A stretch of DNA of 64,000 bases from Platanthera guangdongensis (GCA_039583875.1 CM077164.1:65379628-65443627); one strand, 5' to 3'. Positions 21,186 through 34,611 are shown, counted from the stretch's first letter. Translations and numbers: made by a program. Notes: generated by a model from the letters alone, not told the origin.

Positions 21186-22606
21186 TGTAACACCCCAAAA
21201 TTGCAGAGTGGGCAACGTTTGGGTGACACAGCCTGGGACACGGGCGTGTCCCAGGGCGTATCCTGCTCGGGTTGAGCAGTTGGACGAGTTGTCGATGAAA
21301 TTCAGTCGACGAAGTTTTCGGGATGTCACGCCCTGTGACACGAGCGTAACAAGGGGCGTGACAGGGGGCATGACTTAGGGCGTGTCCCCTCTGGTCGACG
21401 AACTGCGCTCGATGATTGTCGAGCGGAATGCAAGGGGTACACAGCCTGTGACACGGGCGTGTCACAGGGCGTGTCCCACTATGTCGAGAGGTCGACAATT
21501 TTCTCTCGACGAGGAGCCTAGTGGGTTACACGCCCTGGGTCACGGGCGTGACTGGGCCGACACGAGCGTGTACCCTAGCCGTGTTCTATTTTGGATATGT
21601 CAGAATGAGTCGGTTCGGGTGCTCTTAAGGTAGACGCCCTGTGACCCGGGCATGTCACAGGGCATGTCAGGCCCGAAAAGTGATTTTGTTAGCATTTCTA
21701 GCCGTTCATTTCCCTGTTCTGGATCTAATGGTCTAGGATTCTTTCCTGTCGATAATAAGGCCGAGAATGAGATAAAGTACCTTCATTTTCATCTCCATCT
21801 TCTTCTCATTTCAAGAGAGAGAAAAAGAAAGGGAAAGGCCAAGGCAAGGAAGGGAGAAAGGAAAACCAGCTACTGGAGGAGCTGTGGAGTGCAGATTGAA
21901 GATCCGAGAACGGATTCGTGAAGGCAAAGCCGAGGCGGTGACTTCCATCCGGCTACTTCATGGCACCAAAGCGATCTTCGAGGGTAATGATCTCCTTCTT
22001 GGACATCGAAGTCCTTGCTTTATGCATGTGCGTGGAATCCTCCACCAAGAGGTGGATCTCATAAGTGATTCCTTAGTTAAATTTGCATCTAGAGCCGGAA
22101 GTGTGGAGTACGACATAGGCATGCTGTGTGAAACCTATCTGGATGGATAGTCTAGATTGGTGATGATCATGGGTAAACCGGAGAAGAATCCGTGGATTTA
22201 ACGATATGAAATATGTGTATGGGATGAATAAATGATATGTGATGTTGCTTCTGGATGAATGGAGGCTCTGGTTAATCTCCTTGTGTTATGAGCACTGCGG
22301 GTGCTATTTGTTCTGTAAGAACGGTTAAAAGCTGCGGCTGATCAGGAGGGAAAGCCGACCCGCGTCAAGCTGCGGTATTGACGATTTGAGAACGGGAAAA
22401 GGCTGACCTCTACCTGGTTATTTTGGGAGGTCGATTGGTGGCAATGCAAATGGGGGCTGCCGTCATACCCGGCTTGCTACACCACAGTGGTGGGTCGATC
22501 TAAATGCTCAATTTTATTGTGGGGTTAGTACCTCTGAATGGTTTGGGAGGAATGCTCACAACATGCGTGTTGTGGTGACCAGAACCGGCTAGCTAACAAG
22601 TTAATA
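21186..22606 (+). repeat. LTR A (3' truncated)
   Basis: Begins TGTAACACCCC. It carries the palindrome cluster (21230-21660), the purine-rich leader (about 21810-21870) and the shared middle. It breaks after AAGTTAATA, where full LTRs continue for about 650 more bases. The next bases match gag (AGTTCGGTGAATCAAGG), so one deletion removed the LTR end, the leader and the gag N-terminus. A few bases (CTCC/CCC) are ambiguous at the junction, consistent with microhomology. Confidence 0.88.
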
Positions 22607-23119
22607 CTCCAAAGTTCGGTGAATCAAGGCTTCCAAGCATTGGTCGATACGGCCAGGGCACTGGAGAAAGATTTGAAACGAGTGCAGGATAAAAAGAAGC
22701 TGGCAATGGAGAAGCCGGAATTTAAAGTCCCGCAGTCTTAACAATTGGAGTTTCGGAAACGAGACAAGAAGAAGTTTAGGTATGCTGAACCAACTTCTTC
22801 AACTGTTTCATCGGGCGCAACCTATGGACAAGGACAGGTTGAAATCCATACATGTTTTAAATGTGGAAAACAGGGACATATAACCCCTAATTGTTGGAGT
22901 GGCCCTCTAGGGAGTGAGAAAAGGACGGGTGCGTCTTATAACGAAAAGGGTAAAACAGTGGCCGAATCATCTGCATCCCAGACGCAACCTCGATTGCATA
23001 ATCTGGAAGTGAAAGAGCCGCAAAGCTCAGTCGGTGAAATACAACCTCGCGTGTTTAGGTTGGAACTACAAGAGGCTATCAAACATATTATGAATGAAGA
23101 TGCGGCTGAGCGGAAATAA
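22607..23119 (+). pseudogene. gag: TR-GAG unit B: gag C-terminal half
   Basis: Begins at SSVNQGFQALVDTAR and runs in frame to the TAA at 23117. One TAA at 22739 replaces CAA. The zinc knuckle CFKCGKQGHITPNC is intact. The capsid domain is gone with the deletion that also shortened LTR A. Confidence 0.88.
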
Positions 23120-23416
23120 ATGCCCTATGTGATTGTTTTGGTGTCCATATTTGTGGTGTATGCTATATCATTTGTGAATATGATGTTTGAGCTATCTGGA
23201 CATACATATGTTAGCAATATGTATGTGTGTATGACATACAAGTGATGTTTCTTTTGTGCGATGTCGTGGGGAGAGACAAGCTGCGGCAGCTGTGCTCGAA
23301 CCCGGAACGTTTTGTTAAGGTGATTGTTTGCTTGTGGTGCAACGAGAAATGCGTATTTGACGGTCTGTAGGTAAGCCAAATTTCGAGGATGAAATTTCTT
23401 TGAAGGAGGGGAGGAT
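23120..23416 (+). other. Unit B tail and polypurine tract
   Basis: Non-coding tail ending GAAGGAGGGGAGGAT at 23416. It is nearly identical to the unit A tail. No gene is seen. Confidence 0.8.
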
Positions 23417-25561
23417 TGTAACACCCCAAAATTGAAGAGTGGGCAACTTTTGGGTGACATGGCCTGGGACACAGGCGTGTCCCAGGGCATGTCCTGCTCG
23501 GGTTAAGCAGTTGGGCGCATGGTCGATGAAATTCGGTCGACGAAGTTTTCGGGAGGTCTCGCCCTGTGACAGGGGCGTGATAGGGGGTGTACCCTAGGGC
23601 GTTTCCCCTCTAGTCAATGAAATTCGGTCGACGAAGTTTTCGGGAGGTCATGCCTTGTGACACGGGCGTGACAGGGGGCATGACAGGGGGCGTGACATAA
23701 GGCGTGTCCCCTCTGGTCGACGAACTACGCTCGACGATCATCGAGCGGCAAGCAAGGGGTACACAGCCTGTGACACAGGCGTGTCCCGCTTTGTCGAGAG
23801 GTCGACAATTTTCTCTCGACGAGGTGTCGAGTGGGTTACACGCCCTGGGTCACGGGCGTGACTGGGCCGACACGGGCGTGTACCCTGGCCGTGTTCTATT
23901 TTGGATATGTCAGAATGAGTCGGTTCATGTGCCTCTTAAGGAACATGCCCCGTGACATGGGCATGTCATAGGGCGTGTCAGGCCTGAAAAGTGATTTTGT
24001 TAGCATTTCTGGCCGTTCATTTCCCTGTTCTGGATCTAATGGTCTAGGCTTCTTTCCTGTGGATAATAAGGCCGAGAATGGGATAAAGTCCCTTCATTCT
24101 CATCTCCATCTTCTTATCATTTCAAGAGAGAGAAAAAGAAAGGGAAAGGCCAAGGCAAGGAACGGAGAAAGGAAAACCAGCTGCTGGAGGAGCTGTGGGG
24201 TGCGGATTGAAGATCCGAGAACGGATTCGTGAAGACAAAGCCGAGGCGGTGACTTCCATCTGGCTACTTCATGGCGCCGAAGCGATTTTCAAGGGTAACG
24301 ATCTCCTTCATGGACATCGAAGTCCTTGCTTTATGCATGTGCGCGGAATCCTCCACTAAGAGGTGGATCTCGTAATTGGTTTCTTAGTTAAATTTGCATC
24401 TAGAGCCGGAAGTGTGGAGTACAGCATAGACATGCTGTGTGAAGCCCATCTGGACGGATTGTCTGGATTGGTGATGATCATGCGTAAACCGGAGAAGACT
24501 CCATGGATTTAACGATATGAAATATGTGTATGAGATGAATAAATGATATATGATGTTGCTTCTGGATGAATGGAGGCTCTGGTTAAGCTCCTTGTATTAT
24601 GAGTGCTTCAGGTGCTATTTGTTCTGCGAGAATGGTGAAAAGCTGCAAATGATCAGGAGGGAAAGCCGACCCGCGTCAAGCTACGGTATTGACGATTTGA
24701 GCACGAGAAAAGGCTGAACTCTACCTGGTTATTTTGGGAGGTCGATTGGTGGCAATGCAAATGGGGGCTGTGGTCATACCCGGCTTGCTACACCATAGTG
24801 GTGGGTCGATCTAAATGCTCAATTTTGCTGTGGGGTTAGTACCTCTGAATGGTTTGGGCGGAATGATCATAGCATGCGTGTTGTGGTGACCACGACCGGC
24901 CAGCTAACAAGTTAATAACCCGTGATCGGCGAAGTATGACTGGGATACCAGGTACACCAAAAAGGTGCCCTGAGTGCACGAAGCGTCTGGTGGATACCGA
25001 CGTTTGTGATGTGATTGTGATTGCTAAGCTGATAGAGTTTATGATATGGCAATGCATATAGGGAAGGAACCACTACCCCGGGTAAGGGGTAGGGTTGTTA
25101 TAATTGGTCAGTTAAAGCTGACCGTTACTTTGTTTGCCGCTTTTGGGTGGATATGTGTTTGCAGGTGATGATGATTTGAAATGAAATGAGCGGGTTGAAG
25201 GCTTGCTGCTTAAGGCCCTTGAAGGCCGTGCGAAGGGTGTTTGGATTTCATGTGTGGCCGGCCTGCGTGCCGACGTATGAAGCTGTATTTGTGTAATGAG
25301 AAACTTGTAAGGCCATAAGGCCAGTGTGTGGGTGAGTTGTATACATTCCTGGTTTTGATATATAAATGTGGAATTTATATAGTGGTGGACATTCTTTGAG
25401 TTGAGTTCATTTAACTTAAACTGTTGTGCTAGAATGTATTGAGTTAGGATGCGAGTAGATTTTGATTTCCATAAGTAATTCCGCCGCTTGTCTGTGACAT
25501 ATGCCGTGGGGCCCCGGCCGGACCCACCGTTATATGCCACGTGACGAGTGGGGGCATTACA
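23417..25561 (+). repeat. LTR B
   Basis: 2145 bases, TGTAAC to ATTACA. It has the family palindrome cluster, and a 91-base segment near its start is duplicated in tandem (copies begin at 23522 and 23613, GTCGATGAAATTCGG), which explains its extra length. The 3' part has a GGGGCCCCGGCCGG block and a TATA-like GATATATAAATG at 25358, about 200 bases before the LTR end. Confidence 0.92.
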
Positions 25562-25723
25562 AAGTGGTATGAGAGACAGGTTTAGATTGTTTGGGAGGAG
25601 AGAATATAATTGACCTCACGTATGTCCACTAGGAATGTATTTCATGCACGAAAGGGGCATGAGTGTGTAGTCAATATATACTTACCGTTATGATATGGTT
25701 GATTAATGGTGTTACATTGATGG
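25562..25723 (+). other. Unit C leader and primer binding site
   Basis: TGGTATGAGAGAC (25565-25577) has two mismatches to the initiator-Met site TGGTATCAGAGCC. The leader to gag follows. No ATG is in frame with gag. Confidence 0.75.
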
Positions 25724-26920
25724 GTGAAGAGGAGTGATGCCGGGAAGTCTGAACCCCAGCGGTCTGACGAGAGTGTAGCACCCGTTGAAGCGCCTACGCC
25801 TCCTTCGGCGGAGACCATACGCGTGGTGACGGAGATAGTGCTTGCGGTATTACAGGCACAAACAATTGGGCAGGCAAGGCCTGCAGGAGTACAAGTTTAG
25901 ACTGGTACAAGGCAAGAACGTGCTGCAGGTTTGGTGGAGGAGCAAGCAACGAATGAGTCATTAAAAAGCTTTATGGAGTTTCATCCACCTACGTTTGGTG
26001 GAGCGCTTTCCCCAACGCAGGCGGAAGATTGGTTGGCTAGAGTAAAGAGGATCCTGACTGCAATCAGGACGCCAGAGGAGCAGAAGGTGACCTTAACCAC
26101 TTTTCTGCTAGATGGAGATTCGAGATTATGATGGGATGATATGGAAGTACATCACTTGGCAGGTCGAGGTTTAGCGGAGGTCTCAATTGAAGAATTCACC
26201 CAATTGTTTTTAGCCAAGTATTTGCCAGTCTCGCAGCGGATTGCGATGGAAAATGAGTTTCAACGCCTGCTGCAGGGTGAGACTGATATTGATACGTACC
26301 TGCATGAGTTTACCAGACTTGGTCGCCATGCGTGGTCTACTTTCGCTGAAGAGGCTCGAGAGACGAATCGATTTTATGAGGGACTGCGTGGTGAAATGCG
26401 ATTGGCACTACCGAGTTCGGTGAATCAAGGCTTCCAAGCATTCGTCGATACGACCAGGGCACTGGAGAAAGATTTGAAACGAGTGCAGGATAAAAAGAAG
26501 TTGGCAATGGAGAAGCAGGAATTTAAAGTCCCGCAGTCTCAACAATTGGAGTTTCGGAAACGAGACAAGAAGAAGTTCAGGTCTGCTGAACCAACTTCTT
26601 CAACTGTTTCATCGGGCGCAACCTATGGACAAGGACGGGTTGAAACCCGTACATGTTTTAAATGTGGAAAACATGAACATATTGCCCCTAATTGTTGGAG
26701 TGTCCCTCCAGGGAGTGAGAAAAGGACGAGTGCGTCTTATAACGAAAAGGGTAAAGCAGTGGCCAAATCATCTGCATCCCAGACGCAACCTCGATTGCAT
26801 AATCTGGAAGTGCAAGAGCCGCAAAGCTCAGTCGGTGAAATACAACCTCGCTTGTTTAGGTTGGAACTATAAGAGGCTATCAAACGTATTATGAATGAAG
26901 ATGCGGCTGAGCAGAAATAA
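25724..26920 (+). pseudogene. gag: TR-GAG unit C: full-length gag with stops
   Basis: 399 codons including the stop, with no indel. The first codon is GTG (25724). The capsid domain (FHPPTFGGALSP, FLAKYLPVSQRIA, EFTRLGRHAWS) is followed by a Lys-rich region and the zinc knuckle CFKCGKHEHIAPNC. The CCHC ligands are present but the usual Gly before His is Glu. Premature stops are TAG 25898 (CAG in sisters), TGA 26129 (TGG in sisters) and TAA 26870 (CAA in sisters). No protease or RT follows. Confidence 0.9.
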
Positions 26921-27217
26921 ATGCCCTATGTGATTGTTTTGGTGTATATATTTGTGGTGTACGTTATATCATATGTGAATATGATGTTTGAGCAATCTGG
27001 ACGTACATATGTTAGCAATATGTATGTGTGTATGGTATACAAGTGATGTTTCTTTTGTGCGATGCCGTGGGGAGAGACAAGCTGCGGCCTCTGAGCTCGA
27101 ACCCGGATTATTTTGTTAAGGTGATTGTTTGCTTGTGGTGCAACGAGAAATGCGTATTTGACGGTCTGTAGGTAAGCCAAATTTCGAGGACCAAATTTCT
27201 TTGAAGGAGGGGAGGAT
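26921..27217 (+). other. Unit C tail and polypurine tract
   Basis: Non-coding tail. The conserved block reads AATTTCGAGGACCAAATTTC here, one base changed. The polypurine tract ends at 27217. No gene is seen. Confidence 0.8.
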
Positions 27218-29283
27218 TGTAACACCCCAAAATTGCATAGTGGGCAACTTTTGGGTGACACGGCCTTGGACACGGGCCTGTCACAGGGCGTGTCCTGCTC
27301 AGGTTGAGCAGTTGGGTGCGTGGTCGACGAAATTCGGTCGACGAAGTTTTCGAGAGGTCACGCCCTATGACACGGGCGTGATAGGGGGCGTGATAGGGGG
27401 CGTGACCTAGGGTGTGTCCCCTCTGGTCGATGAACTACGCTCGACGATTGTCGAGCGGCAAGCAAGGGGTACACAGCCTGTGACACAGGCGTGTCATAGG
27501 GCGTGTCCTGCTGTGTCGCGAGGTCAACAATTTTCTCTCGACGAGGTGTCGAGTGGGTTACACTCCCTGGGTCACGGGCGTGACTGGGCCGACACGGGCG
27601 TGTACCCTGGCCGTGTTAAATTTTGGATATGTCAGAATGAGTCGGTTCGTGTGCCGCTTAAGGTACACGCCCTGTGACACGGGCATGTCACAGGGCGTGT
27701 CAGGCCCGAAAAGTGATTTTGTTAGCATTTCTGGCCGTTCATTTCCCTGTTCTGGATCTAATGGTCTAGGCTTCTTTCCTGTGGATAATAAGGTCTTGAA
27801 TGGGATAAAGTCCCTCCATTCTTATCTCCATCTTCTTCTCATTTCAAGAGAGAGAAAAAGAAAGGGAAAGGCCAAGGAAAGGAAGGGAGAAAGGAAAACT
27901 AGCTGCTGGAGGAGCTGTGGAGTGCGGATTGAAGATCTGAGAACGGATTCGTGAAGGCAAAGCCGAGACGGTGAATTCCATCCGGCTACTTCATGGCGCC
28001 AAAGCGATCTTCGAGGGAAACGATCTCCTTCTTGGACATCGAAGTCCTTGCTTTATGCATGCACGAGAAATCCTCCCGCAAGAGGTGGATATCGTAAGTG
28101 ATTCCTTAGTTAAATTTGCATCTAGAGCCGGAAGTGTGGAGTACAGCATAGGCATGCTGCGTGAAGCCCATCTGGACGGATAGTCTGGATTGGTGATGAT
28201 CATGGGTAAACCGGAGAAGACTCAGTGGATTTAACGATATGAAATATGTGTATGGGATGAATAAATGATATGTGATGTTGCTTCTGGATGAATGGAGGCT
28301 CTGGTTAAGCTCCTTGTGTTATGAGCGCTGCGTGTGCTATTTGTTCTGCAAGAACGGTGAAAAGTTGCGGCTGATCAGAAGGGAAATCCGACCCGCGTCA
28401 AGCTGCGGTATTGACAATTTGAGCACGGGAAAAGGCTCACCTCTCCATGGTTATTTTGGGAGGTCCATTGGTGGCAATGAAAATGGGGGCTGCGGTCATA
28501 CCCGGCTAGCTACACAACAGTGGTGGGTCAATCTAAATGCTCAATTTTACTGTGGGGTTAGTATCTCTGAATGGTTTGCGCGGAATGCTCACAATATGCG
28601 TGTTGTGGTGACCAGGACCGACCAGCTAACAAGTTAATAACCCCTGATCGGCGGTGCACGACTGCGATACCCGGTACACCAAAAAGGTGCCCTGAGTTCA
28701 CGAAGCGTCTGGTGGATACCGACGTTTGTGATGTGATTGTGATTGCTAAGCTGATAGAGTTTATGACATGGCAATGCATACAGGGAAGGAACCACTGCCC
28801 CGGGTAAGGGGTAGAGTCGTTATAATTCGTTAGTTAAAGCTGACCGTTACTTTGTTTGCTGCTCTTGGGTGGATATGTGTTTGCAGGTGATGATGATTTG
28901 AAATGAAATGAGTGGGTTGAAGGCTTGCTGCTTAAGGCCCTTGAAGGCCGTGCGAAGCGTGTTTGGATTTCATGTGTGGCCGGCCTGCATGCCGATGTAT
29001 GAAGCTGTATTTGTGTAACGAGAAACTTGTAAGGCCATAAGGCCAGTGTGTGGGTGAGTTGTATACATTCCTAGTTTTCATATATAAATGTGGAATTTAT
29101 ATAGTGGTGGACATTCTTTAAGTTGAGTTCATTTAACTTAAAATGCTGCGCTAGAATGTATTGAGTTAGGATGCGAGTAGATTTTGATTTCCACAAGTAA
29201 TTCCGCCGCTTGTCTGTGACATATGGCATAGGGCCCTGGTCGGACCCACCGTTATATGCCACGTGACTAGTGGGTGCGTTACA
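27218..29283 (+). repeat. LTR C
   Basis: 2066 bases, TGTAAC to GTTACA. It has the full family architecture with the palindrome cluster at 27255-27715. About 11 differences in the first 145 bases separate it from LTR D. Confidence 0.92.
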
Positions 29284-29445
29284 AAGTGGTATCAAAGCCA
29301 GGTTTAGATTGTTTGGGAGGAGAGAATATAATTGACCTCACGAATGTCCACTAGGAATGTATTTCATGCACGAATGGGGCATGAGTGTGTAGTCAATGCA
29401 TACTTACCGTTATGATATGGTTGATTAATGGTGTTACATTGATAG
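29284..29445 (+). other. Unit D leader and primer binding site
   Basis: TGGTATCAAAGCC (29287-29299) has one mismatch to the initiator-Met site. The leader ends TTGATAG before gag; TGA and TAG in the gag frame immediately precede the GTG. Confidence 0.75.
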
Positions 29446-30640
29446 GTGGCGAGGAGTGATGTTGGGCAGTATGAACCCCAGCGGTGTGACGAGAGTGCAA
29501 CACCCGTTGAAGCGCCTACGCCTCCTTCTGCGGAGACCATACGGGTGGTGACGGAGACAGTGCTTGCGGTATTACAGGCACAACCGATTGGGCAGTCAAG
29601 GCCTGCAGGAGTACCAGTTCAGACTGGTGCAAGGCAAGAACGTGCTGCAGTTGTGGTGGAGGAGCAAGCAACGAATGAGTCATTAAAAAGCTTTATGGAG
29701 TTTTATCCACCTATGTTTGGTGGAACGCTTTCCCAAACGCAGGCGGAAGATTGGTTGGCTAGAGTAAAGAGGATCCTGACTGTAATTAGGACGCTAGAGG
29801 AGCAGAAGGTGACCTTAGCCACTTTTCTGCTAGAAGGAGATGCGAGATTATGGTGGGATGATATGTAGGTACATCACTTGGTAGGTCGAGGTTTAGCGGA
29901 GGTCTCAATTGAAGAATTCTCCCGATTGTTTTTAGCCAAGTATTTGCCAGTGTCGCAACGGATTGCGATTGAAAACGAGTTTCAACATCTGGTGCAGGGT
30001 GAGACTGATATGATACGTACTTGCATGAGTTTACCAGACTTGGTTGCTATGCGGGGTCTACTTTCGTTGAAGAGGCTCGAAAGACGAATCGATTTTATGA
30101 GGGACTGCGTGATGAATTGCGATTGGCACTCCCGAGTTCGGTGAATCAAGGCTTCCAAGCTTGGTCGATACGGCCAGGGCACTGGAGAAAGATTTGAAAC
30201 GAGTGCAGGATAAAAAGAAGTTGACAATGGAGAAGCTGGAATTTAAAGTCCCGCTGTCTAGACAATTGGAGTTTCGGAAACGAGACAAGAAGAAGTTCAG
30301 GTCTGCTAAACCAACTTCTTCAACTGTTTCATGGCGCGCAACCTATGGACAAGGACAGGTTGAAACCCGTACTTGTTTTAAATGTGGAAAACAGGGACAT
30401 ATAGCCCCTAATTGTTGGAGTGGCCCTCCAGGGAGTGAGAAAAGGACGGGTGCGTCTTATAACGAAAAGGGTAAAGCAGTGGACGAATCATCTGCATCCT
30501 AGACGCAACCTCGATTGCGTAATCTGGAAGTGCAAGAGCCGCAAAGCTCACTTGGTGAAATACAGCCTCGCGTGTTTAGGTTGGAACTACAAGAGGCTAT
30601 CAAATGTATTATGAATGAAGAAGCGGCTGAGCGGAAATAA
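29446..30640 (+). pseudogene. gag: TR-GAG unit D: gag with frameshifts
   Basis: 1195 bases, two short of the intact length. Single-base deletions lie near 30010 (GATATGATAC for GATATTGATAC in sisters) and near 30160 (AAGCTTGG for AAGCGTTGG in sisters). Stops are TAG 29866 (GAG in sisters) and TAG 30500 (CAG in sisters). The zinc knuckle CFKCGKQGHIAPNC is intact. The N-terminal 140 codons are the best preserved of the array. Confidence 0.9.
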
Positions 30641-30902
30641 ATGCCCTATGTGATTGTTTTGGTGTACATATTTGTGGTGTATGTTATATCATATGTGAAT
30701 ATGATGTTTGAGCTATCTGGACGTACATATGTTAGCAATATGTATGTGTGTATGGGGAGAGACAAGCTGCGACCGCTGAGCTCGAACCCGGATCGTTTTG
30801 CTAAGGTGATAGTTTGCTTGTGGTGCAACGAGAAATGCGTATTTGACGGTCTGTAGGTAAGCCAAATTTTGAGGACGAAATTTCTTTGAAGAAGGGGAGG
30901 AT
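30641..30902 (+). other. Unit D tail and polypurine tract
   Basis: Non-coding tail, shortened by a small deletion around 30755 (GTATGGGGAG fuses two short repeats). The tract reads GAAGAAGGGGAGGAT. No gene is seen. Confidence 0.8.
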
Positions 30903-32956
30903 TATAACACCCCAAAATTGCAGAGTGGGCAACTTTTGGGTGACACGGCCTTGGACACGGGCGCGTCCCAGGGCGTGTCCTGCTAGGGTTGAGCAGTTGG
31001 GCGCATGGTCGACAAAATTCGGTCGATGAAGTTTTCGTGAGGTCACGCCCTGTGACACAGGCGTGACAGGGGGCGTGACCTCGGGCGTATCCCCTCTGGT
31101 CGACGAACTGCGCTCGACGGTCATCGAGCGGCAAGCAAGGGGTACACGGCATATGACACGGGCATGTCACAGGGCATGTCCCGCTGTGTCGAGAGGTCGA
31201 CAATTTTCTCTCGACGAGGTGTCGAGTGGGTTACACGCCCTGGGTCACGGGCGTGACTGGGCTGACACGGGCGTGTACCCTGGCCGTGTTCTATTTTGGA
31301 TATGTCAGAATGAGTCAGTTCGTGTGCCGCTTAAGGTACACACCCTGTGATACGGGTGTGTCACATGGCGTGTTAGGCCCGAAAAGTGATTTTGTTAGCA
31401 TTTCTGGCCGTTCATTTCCCTGTTCTGGATCTAATGGTCTAGGCTTCTTTCTTGTGGATAATAAGGTCGATAATGGGATAAAGTCCCTTCATTCTAATCT
31501 CCATCTTCTTCTCATTTCAAGAGAGAGAAAAAGAAAGGGAAAGTCCAAGGCAAGGAGGGGAGAAAGGAAAACCAGCTGCTGGAGGAGCTGTGGAGTGCGG
31601 ATTGAAGATCCGAGAACAGATTTGTGAAGGCAAAGCTGAGGCGGTGACTTCCATCCGGCTACTTCATGGCGCCGAAGCGATCTTTGAGGGTAGCGATCTC
31701 CTTTTTGGACATCGAAGTCCTTGCTTTATGCATGTGCGTGGAATCCTCCACCAAGAGGTGGATCTCGTAAGTGATTCCTTAGTTAAATTTGCATCTAGAT
31801 CCGGAAGTATGGAGTACGGCATAGGCATGCTGTGTGAAGCCTATCTGGACGGATAGTCTGGATTGGTGATAATCATGGGTAAACCGGAGAAGACTCCGTG
31901 GATTTAATGATATGAAATATGTGTATGGGATGAATTAATGATATGTGATGTTGCTTCTGGATGAATGGAGGCTCTGGTTAAGCTCCGTGTGTTATGAGCG
32001 CTGCGGGTGCTATTTGTTCTGCGAGAATGGTGAAAAGCTGCGGCTGATCAGGAGGGAAAGCCGACCCGCGTCAAGCTGCGGTATTGACGATTTGAGTACG
32101 GGAAAAGGCTGACCTCTCCCTGGTTATTTTGGGAGGTCGATTGGTGGCAATGCAAATGGGGGTTGCGGTCAAACCCGGCTTGCTACACCATAGTGGTGGG
32201 TCGATAAAAATGCTCAATTTTACTGTGGGGTTAGTACCTCTGAATGGTTTGGGCGGAATGCTCACAACATGCGTGTTGTGGTGACCAGGACCGGCCAGCT
32301 AACAAGTTAATAACCCCTGATCGGCAGTGTATGACTGGGATACCCGGTACACCAAAAAGGTGCCCTGAGTGTACGAAGCATCTGGTGGATATCGACGTTT
32401 GTGATGTGATTGTGATTGCTAAGCTGATAGAGTTTATGACATGGCAATGAATACATGGAAGGAATCACCGCCCCGGGTAAGGGGTAGGGTCGTTATAATT
32501 GGTCAGTTAAAGCTGATCGTTACTTTGTTTGCCGCTCTTGGGTGGATATGTGTTTGCAGGTGATGATGATTTGAAATGAAATGAGCGGGTTGAAGGCTTG
32601 CTGCTTAAGGCCCTTGAAGGCCGTGCAAAGCATGTTTGGATTTCATGTGTGGCCGGCCTGCGTGCCGATATATGAAGCTGTATTTGTGTAACGAGAAACT
32701 TGTAAGGCCATAAGGCCAGTGTGTGGGTGAGTTGTATACATTCATGGTTTTAATATATAAATGTGGAATTTATATAGTGGTGGACATTATTTAAGTTGAG
32801 TTCATTTAACTTAAAATGCTGCGCTAGAATGTATTGAGTTAGGATGCGAGTAGATTTTGATTTCCACAAGTAATTCCGCCGCTTGTCTGTGACATATGGC
32901 GTGGGGCCCCGGTCGGACCCACCGTTATATGCCACGTGATTAGTGGGTGCGTTACA
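30903..32956 (+). repeat. LTR D
   Basis: 2054 bases. The terminal dinucleotide is mutated (TATAAC instead of TGTAAC), which would impair integrase recognition of this end. The 3' end GTTACA is normal. The rest matches LTRs C and E. Confidence 0.92.
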
Positions 32957-33118
32957 AAGTGGTATCAGAGCCAGGTTTAGAATGTTTGGGAGGAGAGAAT
33001 ATAATTGACCTCACGAATGTCCACTAGGAATGTATTTCATGCACGATAGGGGCATGAGTGTGTAGTCAATGTATACTTACCATTATGATATGGTTGATTA
33101 ATGGTGTTACATTGATAG
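32957..33118 (+). other. Unit E leader and primer binding site
   Basis: TGGTATCAGAGCC (32960-32972) is the only copy in the array that matches the initiator-Met primer site perfectly. Confidence 0.82.
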
Positions 33119-34315
33119 GTGGCGAGGAGTGATTCTTGGCAGTGTGAACCCCATCGGTCTGACGAGTGTGCAGCACCCGTTGAAGCGCCTACGCCTCCTT
33201 CGGCGGAGACCGTACAGGTGGTGACAGAGACAGTGCTTGCGGTATTACAGGCACAACCGATTGGGCAGGCAAGGCCTGCAGGAGTACCAGTTCAGACTGG
33301 TGCAAGGCAAGAACGTGCTGCAGTTGTGGTGGAGGGGTAAGCAACGAATGAGTCATTAAAAAGCTTTATGGAGTTTCATCCACCTACATTTGGTGGAGCG
33401 CTTTCCCCAACGCAGGCGAAAGATTGGTTGGATAGAGTAAAGAGGATCCTGGCTGCAATCAGGACGCCGGAGGAGCAGAAGGTGACCTTAGCCACTTTTT
33501 TGCTAGAAGGAGATGCGAGATTATGGTGGGATGATATGGAGGTACATCACTTGGCAGGTCGAGGTTTAGCGGACGTCTCAATTTAAGAATTCTCCCGATT
33601 GTTTTTAGCCAAGTATTTGCCAGTGTCGCAGCGGATTGCGATGGAAAATGAGTTTCAACGTCTGGTGCAGGGTGAGACTGATATTGATACGTACCTGCAT
33701 GAGTTTACCAGACTTGGTCGCTATGCGGGGTCTACTTTTGCTGAAGAGGCTCAAAAGACGAATCAATTTTATGAGGAACTGCGTGATGAATTGCGATTGG
33801 CACTCCCGAGTTCGGTGAATCAAGGCTTCCAAGCTTTGGTAGATACAGCCAGGGCACTGGAGAAAGATTTGAAATGAGTGCAGGATAAAAAGAAGTTGGC
33901 AATGGAGAAGCCGGAATTTAAAGTCCCGCAGTCTCAATAATTGGAGTTTCGGAAACGAGACAAGAAGAAGTTCAGGTCTGCTGAACCAACTTCTTCAACT
34001 GTTTCATCGGGCCCAACCTATGGACAAGGACTGGTTTAAACCCATACATGTATTAGATGTGGAAAACATGGACATATAGCCCCTAATTGTTGGAGTGGAC
34101 CTCCAGGGAGTGAGAAAAGGAGGGGTGCGTCTTATAATGAAAAGGGTAAAGAAGTAGCCTAATCATCTGCATCCCAGACGCAACCTCGATTGCATAATCT
34201 GGAAGTGCAAGAGCAGCAAAGCTCAGTCGGTGAAATACATCCTCGCGTGTTTAGGTTGGAACTACAAGAGGCTATTAAACGTATTATGAATGAAGATGCG
34301 GCTGAGCGGAAATAA
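33119..34315 (+). pseudogene. gag: TR-GAG unit E: gag, nonsense-riddled but indel-free
   Basis: 1197 bases, the intact length. Stops appear at TAA 33338, TAA 33584, TGA 33875 (CGA in sisters), TAA near 33938, TAA near 34037 and TAA near 34160. All arise by single substitutions, several of them C-to-T. The zinc knuckle reads CIRCGKHGHIAPNC. This pattern is decay by point mutation after the copy was made. Confidence 0.88.
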
Positions 34316-34611
34316 ATGCCCTATGTGATTGTTTGGTGTATATATTTGTGGTGTATGTTATATCATATGTGAATATGATGTTTGAGCTATCTGGACGTAC
34401 ATATGTTAGTAATATGTATGTGTGTATGGTATACAAGTGATGTTTCTTTTGTGCAATGCCGTGGGGAGAGACAAGCTGCGGCCGCTGAGCTCGAACCCGG
34501 ATCGTTTTGTTAAGGTGATCGTTTGCTTGTGGTGCAACAAGAAATGCGTATTTGACGGTCTGTAGGTAAGCCAAATTTCGAGGACGAAATTTCTTTGAAG
34601 GAGGGGAGGAT
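34316..34611 (+). other. Unit E tail and polypurine tract
   Basis: Non-coding tail with the conserved AATTTCGAGGACGAAATTTC block and GAAGGAGGGGAGGAT before the LTR. No gene is seen. Confidence 0.8.
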
